A stretch of 64,000 nt of DNA from Aldehydirespirator sp965221215 (GCA_965221215.1 OZ244872.1:1-64000); one strand, 5' to 3'; numbered from the stretch's first letter, positions 26,887 to 36,604 are shown. A program made the numbers and translations. The notes: generated by a model not told the origin, from the sequence alone.

Positions 26887-27026
26887 GGTGCTCGTCGGCA
26901 GCCATGACCTCTGAGTCTGAGATCGAGGGGGGAGTCCTCGTGAGCGCCTGGAGTGGCAACATTCGACGCCGACAGCCCGACAGCCATGGCGCCGGAGTCT
27001 GAACGCGGCGGCGAGCGGGTGACGGC

Positions 27027-28457
27027 GTGACTTCGACTTTCGCTCGCTACGCCGACCGGCTCGAGGCGAGCCGGCTCACATCCGAAGGTGCCTCGGCCTC
27101 GGGCGGCGCGGCCGCCGCCATCGTTGAGCTCGATGCGGCGGTCGCCGCGGTGGAGGGGCACGGCTTCGAGCCCACCCCGTTCGCTGCGGCCCCGGAACTG
27201 GCCGCTGCAGCCGGCATCGGCCACGCGGAGTTGTGGGTCAAGGACGAGACCGGCAACGTGTCGGGCTCGCACAAGGCCCGTCACCTGTTCGGCGTGGCTC
27301 TGGCCCACCGGCTCAGAGGCCAAGCGGATAGGCAAGTGAATCCCGCCCATACGACCGAGGCCGTGGGCTCTGACGCTGTGGTTGGCGCGGCTGGTGAGCG
27401 CAGCGAGCATGGGCGGGAAACACCTCCTCGCGACGCGCCGTACGCCATCGCCAGTTGCGGCAACGCTGCGCTGGCCGCGGCGGTGGTGGCCCGAGCGGTG
27501 GGCCGGCCGATCGACGTGTTCGTGCCGACTTGGGCCAACGAAGCGGTGGTGGCCCGCATCGTCGAGCTGGGCGGCCGGGTGGTGCGCTGCGAGCGCCAGC
27601 CGGGCGTGCCCGGCGACCCCGCCCATCACGCCATGCTGGCTGCCGTCGGTGCCGGCGCGATTGCGTTCTCGTGCCAGGGGACTGAGACCCCGGCCACCAT
27701 CGACGGCGGCCGGACCCTGGCCTGGGAGATGGTCGACGCGCTGATCGACTGCGACGGCGGTCCGCCCGCCCGCCTCGACCGCCTGTTCGTGCAGGTCGGC
27801 GGGGGAGCGCTGGCCACCGCAGTGGTGACCGGGCTGGCCGCCGCCGTGCAGCGGGGCGACCTGGCCCGGCTGCCCGTGGCCCATGCGGTGCAGCCCGAGG
27901 GCAACCATCCGCTGGTGCGGGCCTGGGACCGGCTGGCCCTCGAATCGCTCACCCCGGAGCGCGCCCCCGACACCCGCGACCGGTCGTACTTCCTCGACCG
28001 GATCGTGCGAGCCCAGGCGATGCCGGAAGGAACCATGGACAACGGCCGCCGGGCCGGCATCGCCGCCGCGGCGGGGTCCATGGACGGCGACCGGCTCGGC
28101 GAGCTGGTCAACCGGCTGCGCTCCGATCCCGAGCGCTACATGCGGGCGTGGGAGCAGGAGCCGGTGTCGTACGCCTCGGGAATCCTCGACGACATCACCT
28201 ACGACTGGATCGACGTCATCGAGGCGATGTTGGCGTCGGGGGGATGGCCGCTGGTCGCCTCCGAGGACGACTTCCGGCAGGCCCACCGTCTCGCCCACCG
28301 GCACACCGACATCGATGTGTGCCCCACCGGGGCGTCAGGCCTCGGCGGCCTGCTGGCATTGGTCCACTCCGGGTCTGCGGGGGTGGCGCCCGGCGAGCGG
28401 GTGGCGGTGCTGTTCACCGGCCGGATGCGCCCCGGCGACCCCGACCCGCTGGCCTAA
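27027..28457 (+). CDS. PLP-dependent lyase with in-frame repeat insertion
   Basis: Fold-type II PLP enzyme of 476 residues, threonine synthase/cysteine synthase-like. The PLP lysine is in KDETGNVSGSHKARH, the phosphate-binding region in ASCGNAALAAAVVA, and a further Gly-rich loop in VQVGGGALATAVV. Between LAHRLRG and PYAIASCGN, about 40 residues (QADRQVNPAH...RDA) are encoded by dispersed repeat copy F in frame. In homologues these blocks should be nearly adjacent, so the insertion is an extra loop close to the active site. Start is the GTG at 27027. It forms a pair with the gene at 25324. Whether the protein tolerates the insertion is unknown. Confidence 0.75.
   Translation: MTSTFARYADRLEASRLTSEGASASGGAAAAIVELDAAVAAVEGHGFEPTPFAAAPELAAAAGIGHAELWVKDETGNVSGSHKARHLFGVALAHRLRGQADRQVNPAHTTEAVGSDAVVGAAGERSEHGRETPPRDAPYAIASCGNAALAAAVVARAVGRPIDVFVPTWANEAVVARIVELGGRVVRCERQPGVPGDPAHHAMLAAVGAGAIAFSCQGTETPATIDGGRTLAWEMVDALIDCDGGPPARLDRLFVQVGGGALATAVVTGLAAAVQRGDLARLPVAHAVQPEGNHPLVRAWDRLALESLTPERAPDTRDRSYFLDRIVRAQAMPEGTMDNGRRAGIAAAAGSMDGDRLGELVNRLRSDPERYMRAWEQEPVSYASGILDDITYDWIDVIEAMLASGGWPLVASEDDFRQAHRLAHRHTDIDVCPTGASGLGGLLALVHSGSAGVAPGERVAVLFTGRMRPGDPDPLA
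27312..27440 (-). repeat. Dispersed palindromic repeat, copy F, inside a coding sequence
   Basis: Reverse orientation. It begins CTCAGAGGCCAAGCGGATAG, contains GAGGCCGTGGGCTCTGACGC and GGTGAGCGCAGCGAGCATGG, and ends GGAAACACCTCCTCGCGACG. It has no stop codon in the frame of the PLP enzyme gene and keeps that frame open over about 43 codons. This resembles the way palindromic elements enter genes in Rickettsia. Confidence 0.8.
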
Positions 28458-28463
28458 TGGAAG

Positions 28464-28610
28464 GCGCGCAAGCAGGACAGCCAGTCGCGTCGCAGCGGGG
28501 TCATTCCCGCTCATGTTCGCTGCACTCACGGGCCTCCCAAACCACAGCGTCACAGCCCACGGCCTCGCCCGTATGGGCCGAAATGACTTGTCTCTATTCG
28601 CTCGGCCTCA
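28464..28610 (+). repeat. Dispersed palindromic repeat, copy G (long form)
   Basis: Lies between the convergent PLP enzyme and addA genes. It contains GTCGCGTCGCAGCGGGGTCA, TTCCCGCTCATGTTCGCTGC and the CCAAACCACAGCGTCACAGC block, and ends in GCTCGGCCTCA. The complement of that CCTCA end holds the TGA stop codon of addA at 28608. Confidence 0.75.
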
Positions 28611-31600
28611 ACGCGGACTAGCCGCGACGGCTGCTCGCGCCTCCTTCACGGCCGTTGGCAGGTCGGGTAGCTCGCACTCGGTGGCCCCGGTCCGGTCGAG
28701 GAACACGAACACCATGCGGGCCACCGGCTCGCCGGTGACCGACTCCAGGGCGGCCGCGTAGGCCGCGCCCTGCAGCCGGTAGCGGGCCAGCTTGGCCTCC
28801 ACATCGTCATCGCCCGCCACCGTGTCGGTCTTCCAGTCGACCACCACCAGCCCGTCGGGGCCTCGGTAGGCCAGATCGATGTAGCCCTCGAGGAGCCGGC
28901 GGCCGAAAGGTGCGGCCACGAACAGCTCGCGCCAATGCTCGGCCTCGGCCGCCTCCCGGGCCACGGTTGTGGAGAGCGCGGCTCGGGCCAGCTCGGTCAC
29001 CGCCCGGGCACGCCCGCTCACTCCCTCGGCCGAGGCCTGTCGGGCAGCCAGCGCTTCCAGGCCGTGTCCGGTGCTCAGATCCACGTCCTGCAGCACGCCG
29101 TGAACGGCCCGGCCCACCGCGGTGCCGTAACGGCCCTTGCTCCAGGGGGGTGGCTCGTCATCGTCGGGATCCTTCTGCAATCCGGCGTCGGCGATGTCAC
29201 CGCCGGAGACATCACTGCCGTCTATATCAGCGCCCTTGAGACCGCCCTCGATGTCACCGCCGATACCACCATTGCCGATACCACCATTGCCGATACCACC
29301 ATTGCCGTTGATGCCGACGCTAGCGAGGCTGGTGGCCGACACCGTTGTCGGCGCAGCGGCAAGCTCCAAGCTGCGCTGCCGCTCCTGCTCCCAATCGAGC
29401 CGGTCGGGCAGCGGTGCTCGCTCGGGAACAGAGGGTGTCGCGGCCGCTCCGGAAGAGGATCCGTCGGTCTCGCCGGCATCTTGAAGCAGGGCCGAGCCGT
29501 CGAAGGCGCCCGCCTCGGTAGCGCCGGCGTCGGCCAGCGCCCACGCTCCCGAGTTCTCCTTCTTGCCCATCCTCTTCTTCTCGTTCTCTTCTTTGTCGCC
29601 CGCGTCGTCGTCGCCGCAATCCCGGCGGTGCAGGCTCACTACGAGATGGTCGCGGGCCCGGGTGCAGGCCACATACAGCAGTCTGAGGCGCTCGTGGGCG
29701 TCCATCTGCTCGTCGATCGGCTTCCAGGCCTCGTAGTTCTCCGACTCGACCCCGCCCCGCAGCTTCACCACCGGCGCGTCGGCCGCGTCGAAGGCGACCG
29801 TCGGCCCCCGATTGGGTGCTTGGAGCTTGGAGGTCATGCCCGACAGCACGACGATGGGGAACTCCAGGCCCTTGGCGGCGTGCACCGTCATGATGCGCAC
29901 GCTGTCGTCGTCGGTCTCGGGCAGCACCGCCTCGGTGACTCGGGCGTTGTCGGCGCCCTGAAGCCGGGCCCACTCCAGGTAGCTGCGCAGGTTGACGCCG
30001 CCCGCGTCGGCCCAGGCCCGGGCCTGATCGACCACGAACCGCAATCGGCGCCACACATCTCGGGGCCGGCCGGAGGCCACCGCGGTCTCGAACGCCCCGC
30101 GCTCGCGAATCAGCCGGTCGATCAGAGCGGGCGGATTGGTCCAGCGCTTGTCGCGGTGCAACTCACCCAGATGGGCGATCCCCTCCGCCACCGGGTGGTC
30201 GTCGGGGCAGGACTCGGGCTGGGCGCCGATCAGCGAGAAGCGTCCCCCGCAGCCGATGCGCCAGTGGGCCAGATCGTCGTCGCCGCAGCCGTACAGTGAC
30301 GACCGCAGCGCGGCGACCACGGCCAGCTCGTCGGTGGGGTCGGCGATGGCCTGCAGCGCGATCAGCACGTCGCGCACCTCGCGGGTGTTGTACACCAGCG
30401 ACGAGGCCTCGGCCCGGTAGGGGATGGCTGCCGCATCCAGCGCGTCCTCCAGGTCGGCCAGGCTGGTGCGGGAGGGAATCAGGATGGCGATGTCGCCCAG
30501 CCGTGCCGGTCGGGGGGACGGCTCCTCCGGCGTGCCGTCGTCGACCGACCAGCCGTCGCGCAGGATGGCGGCTACTGCCTGCGCCACCGCCGAGGCCTCC
30601 CGGCGGCGCAGTTCTTGGGCGTAGGCCCGGCCCGGAATCTCGATGGGCGCCTTGCCGAGCACAGTGACCGGCGGTCCCTGCGGCACCGGCCGGCGGACCG
30701 CGTGAAGGGGCCTGTACTCGGGCTGGCTGCTCGCCGACCACTCGATCAGCCGGCCGAAGACCTCGTTGACCCAGCCGATGATCGGCCCCGACGAGCGGAA
30801 GTTGGTGGTGAGGCTCTCGATCCGGCCGCTTTCCTGGCGAGCGGCCCAGTCGCGGACCTCGAGGAAGGTGGCGATGTCGGCGCCCCGGAACCGGTAGATC
30901 GACTGCTTGGGGTCGCCGACGAAGAAAAGGCGTCCCGAATCGGGGCTCGTCTCCGCCCAACCGAGGGCGCCGGCTGAGGGGTCGCCGCATCCGAGCAGCG
31001 CGGCCAGCTCCACCTGGATCGGGTCGGTGTCCTGAAACTCGTCGATGAGCAGGCGCTGGTAGCGCTCGCGCAGCGCGGCTCGCACCTCGGGGCCGTGCGT
31101 TTCGTGGCGCAGCAGCAAGCGGGCCCGCACCAGCAGGTCGTGGAACTCCAGGCGACCGCCGGCGCGGCGCTGCTCCGCCGCCTCCCGCGTGAATGCGGCC
31201 AGCCGGGCCACCAGCATCTCCAGAGCGGCTTGTCCGGCCCGGTCGAGGAGCTGCACGCAGATCGAAGGCTCTTGGCCCGACTGCTTGCCGCGGGGCGCAG
31301 CCAGACGTTTGAGCGCGTCGGTGGCGGCTGCCTTGTTGGCCTTGCCCTCGTCGCCCTCGCCCCAGTTGTCTTGGCGGCCGGCGCCCTTGCCTCGCCCGGC
31401 TTCGACGGCCGATTCGAGGATCTCGATCAGCGTCAGGTCGTCGGTGCGGTCCTCGAGCCGGGCCAGTTCATGCTCCACCGCCTCGATGCGGGCGAACAGC
31501 GTGTCCTCGGCGCCGACCAGGCACCGGCTCTTGACCTCGGCGAGGGCTTGCAGGCCCCGGTCGATGTCGCCGAGGTCGAGCGACGGCAGCTGGTCGTATT

Positions 31601-32171
31601 CCCGAGCCAGGTTCTCGAGGCGGTCCCAGTTCTGGTTGAGCTTGACCGCCAGCGCCCGGATCTGGTCCATCCTCACTTTCAGCAGTTCGAGCCGGAGCAG
31701 CGTCGGACCCATCTCGGGCTCGTCCATCAGTCGATCGAGGAAGTCGCGCCAGCGAACCTCGAACTCGATCTGCGAGCCGATGTCGTCGAGCACCTCCACG
31801 CTGGGCGGCAGGCCGGCCTCCACCGGGTGCTCAGACAGGATCCGCCGCGCGAAGGAGTGGAGCGTGCCCACCGCGGCGCCGTCGAGTTGGTGCAGTGCGC
31901 TCTCGGCGGACTCCTCGCCGACTTCGGCCCGGCTCTCAGCGCTCGCCAGTCTCGCTCGGATCCGGTCGCGCAGCTCCGCAGCGGCTTTCTCGGTGAAGGT
32001 GATGGCCGCGATGTTCTCCATCGCCACTCCAGAGCCGATGAGGGCCACCACCCGGTCCACCAGGGCTCTGGTCTTGCCCGAGCCGGCCCCGGCCTCGACG
32101 AAGACGGTGCCGGCCAGCTCGGAGCTGATCAGGTTGCGGGCACCCTGGTCGGACAGTCCGAGCCCGGTCAT
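28608..32171 (-). CDS. addA: AddA-like ATP-dependent helicase/nuclease
   Basis: Large subunit (1187 residues) of a double-strand break end-resection complex with the AddB-like protein encoded just upstream. It is a UvrD-family helicase. Walker A is GAGSGKTRA (28-36), with TFTEKAAAELRDRI, motif II LLIDEFQDTDP, motif III GDPKQSIYRFRGAD, motif V RIMTVHAAKGLEFP and motif VI LLYVACTRARDHL. A C-terminal PD-(D/E)XK nuclease shows GLVVVDWKTDTV. Between helicase and nuclease lies a low-complexity region with a GNGGI-type repeat encoded by three 15-bp DNA units (29261-29305). The ATG at 32171 overlaps the addB stop by 4 bp. Confidence 0.9.
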   Translation of the reverse strand: MTGLGLSDQGARNLISSELAGTVFVEAGAGSGKTRALVDRVVALIGSGVAMENIAAITFTEKAAAELRDRIRARLASAESRAEVGEESAESALHQLDGAAVGTLHSFARRILSEHPVEAGLPPSVEVLDDIGSQIEFEVRWRDFLDRLMDEPEMGPTLLRLELLKVRMDQIRALAVKLNQNWDRLENLAREYDQLPSLDLGDIDRGLQALAEVKSRCLVGAEDTLFARIEAVEHELARLEDRTDDLTLIEILESAVEAGRGKGAGRQDNWGEGDEGKANKAAATDALKRLAAPRGKQSGQEPSICVQLLDRAGQAALEMLVARLAAFTREAAEQRRAGGRLEFHDLLVRARLLLRHETHGPEVRAALRERYQRLLIDEFQDTDPIQVELAALLGCGDPSAGALGWAETSPDSGRLFFVGDPKQSIYRFRGADIATFLEVRDWAARQESGRIESLTTNFRSSGPIIGWVNEVFGRLIEWSASSQPEYRPLHAVRRPVPQGPPVTVLGKAPIEIPGRAYAQELRRREASAVAQAVAAILRDGWSVDDGTPEEPSPRPARLGDIAILIPSRTSLADLEDALDAAAIPYRAEASSLVYNTREVRDVLIALQAIADPTDELAVVAALRSSLYGCGDDDLAHWRIGCGGRFSLIGAQPESCPDDHPVAEGIAHLGELHRDKRWTNPPALIDRLIRERGAFETAVASGRPRDVWRRLRFVVDQARAWADAGGVNLRSYLEWARLQGADNARVTEAVLPETDDDSVRIMTVHAAKGLEFPIVVLSGMTSKLQAPNRGPTVAFDAADAPVVKLRGGVESENYEAWKPIDEQMDAHERLRLLYVACTRARDHLVVSLHRRDCGDDDAGDKEENEKKRMGKKENSGAWALADAGATEAGAFDGSALLQDAGETDGSSSGAAATPSVPERAPLPDRLDWEQERQRSLELAAAPTTVSATSLASVGINGNGGIGNGGIGNGGIGGDIEGGLKGADIDGSDVSGGDIADAGLQKDPDDDEPPPWSKGRYGTAVGRAVHGVLQDVDLSTGHGLEALAARQASAEGVSGRARAVTELARAALSTTVAREAAEAEHWRELFVAAPFGRRLLEGYIDLAYRGPDGLVVVDWKTDTVAGDDDVEAKLARYRLQGAAYAAALESVTGEPVARMVFVFLDRTGATECELPDLPTAVKEARAAVAASPR
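29261..29305. repeat. 15-bp tandem repeat inside addA
   Basis: Three perfect units of CGATACCACCATTGC, encoding a Gly-Asn-Gly-Gly-Ile linker on the minus strand. The period is a multiple of three, so copy-number change would keep the frame. Confidence 0.85.
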
Positions 32172-35100
32172 GGCTTCGGCCCCGGCTCACTCTCAACGAG
32201 TTCCAGATAGGGCGCCAGGGCCGGATCGCGCTGCTTGCGCTGCCAGTCGCGCCACTGGTCCGTGGTGCCCAGGCCGTCCGGCTCGCAATAGTCGCACCAC
32301 ACGAAGGGCTTCCAGCCGGGCTCCTCGGGATGCAGGGGAAACAGCCCGGCGCCGATGCCGTCCACTGCCGAGCCCACCGCTTCGAGCACCGCGCCGCGGG
32401 CGGCGTCGGTCGAGTAGCCGATTTCGGTGAACAGTCCCTTGGACGACACGAACCAGTAGGCACCGTAGCCGTCGGCCGCGTCGGGAGTGTCCCGCAGCCG
32501 GCGGGCAGCCAGGTCGTAGAGGACGAGCTGGAACCGCTGCCCGTTCAGCGTGGGGTTGTCCAGGCTGAGGTCGCGGAAGGAGCGGGTCGAGCCGGTCTTG
32601 TAGTCGACCACCAGCAGACCCCCGCCGTCGGTGACGTCGATGCGGTCGATGGAGCCCCGGATCCTCACCGACCGGTTGGCGTCGATGTCGATGTCCACCG
32701 GGCCGTCATCGCTGCGGGGCATTCCGAAGCCGAACTCGGCCGCGACGGGACGTGACCGGTGGTTGGCCCGCTGTTTGTCGTCGAAGTCCAGGAAGCGGTG
32801 GAGGTCGCGGAGGATCTGTCGGCGGTCGTAGTTCCAGTAGAGCCGGCTGCCGACGAGGCCGCGGGCCTCCAGACGGTCGCACTCCTCTTCTCCGATGGCG
32901 AGCAGGCGGGTGCGCCACCGCTCGGGCCACGGCTCGGTCGGCGCGGGCACGGCCCCGTGGTCGATGGCCTCCTGCAGCCACCGCTCCAGCATCCGGTGCA
33001 CGAGGCTGCCCCGCTCCAGTGCGGTGATGCGGTGGTCGTCGTCGGCGTCGTCGATGGCCTCGACTCGCAGGATGTAGCGCACGAAGTAGCGGTGGGGGCA
33101 GTCGGCCCAGGTCTCCAGCCGCGACGCCGACGACACCTGGTGGCCGTCGATCGGGTCGGGGAGGACTGCGCCGCGCAGGTCGCCGGCGGCGAGGTTCCCG
33201 TCGAACCGGGTGAGTCTCGGCGACCGTCGGGACCGGCGCAGATCGATGCCCCGGCGCAACTCGGTTCGCCGCAGCACGCTGGGCAGCGCGAGCAGATCGG
33301 TCCGGCCGTGGTCGTTGGTGCGGCTGTCGGCGTCGTGCCAGTCGAGTAGACACCTGGTGTCGTACTCCTGTTGGTGGGCGGGGAAGGCGGTCCGGCGCAG
33401 CCCGCCCACGAATGACGGCACCACTTCGGGGCGGCCCGCGTGCTCGGTCAGCCATCGGCTCGGCGCCCGGTCGGCGGCTTGGCGCAGGTCGCCCCTCGGG
33501 CACAGCAGCAGGCTCTGCTTCGACGCCGCGAGCACGGCCAGCAGCGCCCGGTGCTCATCGCCGGACCGGTCGCCGCGCGCCGGCAGATCCCGGCCCACCA
33601 CCCGTCGCTCGCGGTCGGGCAGCAGCGCGTCGTCGTTGTGCCGGGCCGGGAATGTGCCCTCGGCCATGCCGCACACCACGGCCAGGTCGAGCTCCATGCC
33701 CAGGGCCAGATCCACCGGCCCGACCAGCACGCCGACACCGAGGCGGCCGTGCCTGCTCGGCAGGGTCTCCAACTCCAGTTGCAGCGCCCGGCGGAAGGCG
33801 TCGAGCGAGGGCGCGTCGTCGGTGTCGTCGAGGTCGCCGAGCCGGCTGATGGCGCCGTCGACCCGCTCGGCCAGGTCCCTCTGCTCCTGGGGCCAACTCC
33901 GCCGCAGTCGCCCTCCCAGGTACTTGTGGGCGAGGCTCTGGCACCAGGCCGCCAGGTCGGCCCATGTGACCGGTGCCGGGTGCGGGTTCAGGTCGCTGTG
34001 CAGCTCGTGCACGAAGTCCAGCAATTCGGTGGCCTGCTCGGCACTGCGCCGCAGCCGGTCGGCTCGCCGGAGCTGCTCCTCGTCGGCTTGGAACGCTTCG
34101 GCGTCGGCCAGACAGTCCGCCGCGTGCCGCTCGAGCCGCTGTTTCCAACTGTCGATGCCCGCGTCGACCCGGGCCGCCCGGGCCTCTCGTTCCCAAGCCG
34201 CGCTGGGCACTCCCCGCCACCGCAAGCCAGTCGGCTCGTTGCCCTCGGTGTCAGCACCGTTGGGGGCCTTGCCGAGCCCGTCCGCAGGCGGCTCCCCATT
34301 TGCTGGGCTGCTGTGCTCGCCGTCCCCGCCGTCCCGCGCGTCCGCAGGCCGTTCCCCGTTCGCTGGGCTGCCGCGCTCGCGGTCGGGCCGTCTCACGCTC
34401 ACCGGCGCGCCGGCCAGCCAAGCCATCACGGCGCGCCGGGAGAAGCCCCGGTCCTGCAGGGCCAGCATCTCGAGCAGCGACCGACCCAGAAGCGACGCCT
34501 CGACGGTGTGGACGGTGGCACCGCAGCGCGGGATGCCGGCCGCGTCGAGAGCGTCGCCGACAAGGCGGGCGTACGGGGTCTCGAGCCCGTAGAGGATGGC
34601 GCACCGACCAAGCGGCGTGCCCGAGCGGGCCGCGTCCACCACCGCCCGCACGGCATGGCGCACCTCGTCGTCGGCGTCGGACACGCTCAGGGCACTCGCG
34701 GATCCTGCGGAGCCTTCGGGCGGGACGGGCCCGTCGGCGCTCGGCACTCCGGCCGTCTGGTCTGTTGCCTCGCTCCCGAGGCCGAGGCGCCGCAGCGAGG
34801 TCCGAACGGCGGCGTCGGCATCATCAGCCCCGGTGAGGCCAGCCACGACGGTGGTGCCGACAGCCTCGGACACCGCCCGCAGCAGCCGGGCCTGGCTGCC
34901 GGTGACGCTCTGAGGAAGGAACACGATCACCCGGCCGAGCCTGCGGCGCACCTGACCCGTATCGGCTCGCACCGCTGCCGCCGCGGCACGAGCAAGCTGC
35001 TGCTCGTTGCTGAAGCCTGGCCGGAGAGCGTCGGCCACCTCCCGATGGATTCGCACCACGTCGCGGGCCCGGCGTGATTGGTGGCCCAGAGCCTCTAGCT

Positions 35101-35497
35101 GGTCGTCGTCGAGCTCCGACAGCTCCCGATGGGCCCTGGTCAGGGCGCGCTCGGTGGCCGGATGGGTCTCCACCCCGCGGAAGTGGCCCGGCTCCTTGCG
35201 CAGCGCGGTGCGAACCGCAGCCGCGATGACGGCGCTGGTCACGCCCCGACGCCCCTCAGCGGCCATCACCCCGCCTCCGAGGTGCTCGGCCAGGCTGTAG
35301 GCGGTGTGGAAGGCCACCGCGGCCATTCCCTGGGTGCGGCGTCCCAAGGCCCGGCGGGCGGCCAGCCCCACATAGTGGCTGGGCACCACCACGGTGACCG
35401 GTGCAAGCGGGTCGCCCCCCTTGGCCTGCGCCACGGCCTCAGCCAGCGCGGCGAGGGCGGGCGGTCCGTAGCCCGTGGTCACCAACTCCATCGACAT
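32168..35497 (-). CDS. addB: AddB-like nuclease/inactive helicase subunit
   Basis: Partner of AddA in recombinational repair and degradation of linear DNA, 1109 residues. The N-terminal part has helicase-like fold remnants (VTVVVPSHYVGLAARRALG) but no Walker A lysine, as in AddB. The C-terminal PD-(D/E)XK nuclease has SRLETWADCPHRYFVRYIL, RGSIDRIDVTDGGGLLVVDY with KTG, and WCDYCEPD. These give three of the four cysteines usually needed for the AddB iron-sulfur cluster; the fourth is not evident. Near residues 370-415 is a low-complexity insert containing SPANGERPADA and SPANGEPPADG, a duplicated segment. The ATG at 35497 follows no gene closely. Confidence 0.85.
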   Translation of the reverse strand: MSMELVTTGYGPPALAALAEAVAQAKGGDPLAPVTVVVPSHYVGLAARRALGRRTQGMAAVAFHTAYSLAEHLGGGVMAAEGRRGVTSAVIAAAVRTALRKEPGHFRGVETHPATERALTRAHRELSELDDDQLEALGHQSRRARDVVRIHREVADALRPGFSNEQQLARAAAAAVRADTGQVRRRLGRVIVFLPQSVTGSQARLLRAVSEAVGTTVVAGLTGADDADAAVRTSLRRLGLGSEATDQTAGVPSADGPVPPEGSAGSASALSVSDADDEVRHAVRAVVDAARSGTPLGRCAILYGLETPYARLVGDALDAAGIPRCGATVHTVEASLLGRSLLEMLALQDRGFSRRAVMAWLAGAPVSVRRPDRERGSPANGERPADARDGGDGEHSSPANGEPPADGLGKAPNGADTEGNEPTGLRWRGVPSAAWEREARAARVDAGIDSWKQRLERHAADCLADAEAFQADEEQLRRADRLRRSAEQATELLDFVHELHSDLNPHPAPVTWADLAAWCQSLAHKYLGGRLRRSWPQEQRDLAERVDGAISRLGDLDDTDDAPSLDAFRRALQLELETLPSRHGRLGVGVLVGPVDLALGMELDLAVVCGMAEGTFPARHNDDALLPDRERRVVGRDLPARGDRSGDEHRALLAVLAASKQSLLLCPRGDLRQAADRAPSRWLTEHAGRPEVVPSFVGGLRRTAFPAHQQEYDTRCLLDWHDADSRTNDHGRTDLLALPSVLRRTELRRGIDLRRSRRSPRLTRFDGNLAAGDLRGAVLPDPIDGHQVSSASRLETWADCPHRYFVRYILRVEAIDDADDDHRITALERGSLVHRMLERWLQEAIDHGAVPAPTEPWPERWRTRLLAIGEEECDRLEARGLVGSRLYWNYDRRQILRDLHRFLDFDDKQRANHRSRPVAAEFGFGMPRSDDGPVDIDIDANRSVRIRGSIDRIDVTDGGGLLVVDYKTGSTRSFRDLSLDNPTLNGQRFQLVLYDLAARRLRDTPDAADGYGAYWFVSSKGLFTEIGYSTDAARGAVLEAVGSAVDGIGAGLFPLHPEEPGWKPFVWCDYCEPDGLGTTDQWRDWQRKQRDPALAPYLELVESEPGPKP

Positions 35498-35596
35498 GCC
35501 CGCACCCTAGAACGGACCTGTGACACGGCTCCGGCTGGGTGGCTGAAGTAGCTTTCTGGGCGTGGGCGACAGAGACATCTGCTAGGAGGCCTGGAA

Positions 35597-36604
35597 GTGA
35601 TGCCCCCGACGGCGGTGGTGTCGCGGGTGCCGCTGGTGGACCTGACCGGTGCTTTCGAACCGGGGTCGCGGCGCGACGAGGTCGTGGAAGCCGTCCGAAG
35701 GGCCTGCGAGGATGTCGGCTTCCTGGTGATCACCGGCCACGGCGTGCCCGACGACTTGATGGCGCGGGTGGACGCCGCGTCGCGTCGCCTCTTCAGCTTG
35801 CCCCTCGACGAAAAGATGCGCTGGGCCCGAGAGTCCAACAACATGCGGGGCTTCATGCCGCCGAAGAGTTCGGCTTTGGCGCTGGCCCACGACGAAGTGA
35901 CGCCGCCCGACCTGGCCGAGCTCTACACCGTCGGCCGCTTCGACGACCCCGAGGCGGCTCGACGGGCTGGGCACCGGCAGGGGCAGGACGAGGGACGGTC
36001 GGCGTTCTTCGCTCCCAACGTGTGGCCCGACCCGCAGCGGGTCCCCGGATTCCGGGAGGCGCTCACCGACTGCTACGCGGTGCTGGAGCACCTGGCCGCC
36101 AGGCTGATGGGCCTGATGGCGCTGGCCCTGGGGTTGGACGAGCACTGGTTCGACGACAAGATCGCCGAGCACATCACCGGGCTCGCCGTGCTGCACTATC
36201 CGGCCCTGGAGGCGCCGCCGCTGCCGGGCCAGTACCGGCGAGGACCCCACTCCGACTGGGGCAGCTTGACCATCCTGTACCACGACGGCCAGCCGGGGCT
36301 GCAGATCCTGTCGCCCGACGGCCACTGGGAGGACGTGCCCTCGGTGGCCGGATCGTTCGTGGTGAACCTCGGCGACCTGATGGCCGCATGGACCAACGAC
36401 CGCTGGGTGTCGACCCAGCACCGGGTGATCGTGCCCGAGGGGGTGACCGGTGAGCGCATCTCGGTCGCCTTCTTCCATCAGCCGGCCTACGACGCACTGA
36501 TCGAGTGCATCCCGACCTGCACGTCGCCCGACGATCCGCCCCGCCACAAGACGGTCAGGTCAGGCGAATGGATCCGCCAGATGCTGGAGAAGACCACCTA
36601 CTGA
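35597..36604 (+). CDS. 2-oxoglutarate/Fe(II)-dependent oxygenase, isopenicillin N synthase-like
   Basis: Cupin-like non-heme iron oxygenase of about 335 residues. The N-terminal DIOX_N domain has VPLVDLTGAF and DVGFLVITGHGVPDD. The iron ligands are His and Asp in GPHSDWGSLTILYHD (about residues 216 and 218) and His in STQHRVIVP (about 273). The RxS motif that binds 2-oxoglutarate is GERISVAFF. The family covers hydroxylation, desaturation and ring closure; the substrate is unknown. It may start at the GTG at 35597 or the ATG at 35600. An IS982 element sits just after the gene. Confidence 0.87.
   Translation: MMPPTAVVSRVPLVDLTGAFEPGSRRDEVVEAVRRACEDVGFLVITGHGVPDDLMARVDAASRRLFSLPLDEKMRWARESNNMRGFMPPKSSALALAHDEVTPPDLAELYTVGRFDDPEAARRAGHRQGQDEGRSAFFAPNVWPDPQRVPGFREALTDCYAVLEHLAARLMGLMALALGLDEHWFDDKIAEHITGLAVLHYPALEAPPLPGQYRRGPHSDWGSLTILYHDGQPGLQILSPDGHWEDVPSVAGSFVVNLGDLMAAWTNDRWVSTQHRVIVPEGVTGERISVAFFHQPAYDALIECIPTCTSPDDPPRHKTVRSGEWIRQMLEKTTY

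Noticed and set aside
29261..29305. Repeats in addA as a CRISPR or regulatory array
   Set aside because: The units are 15 bp, in frame, and encode a glycine-rich linker inside an intact helicase gene.
33440..35077. Plus-strand open frame of 545 codons over addB
   Set aside because: Complement of a well-supported nuclease gene; no recognisable domain or ribosome binding site.
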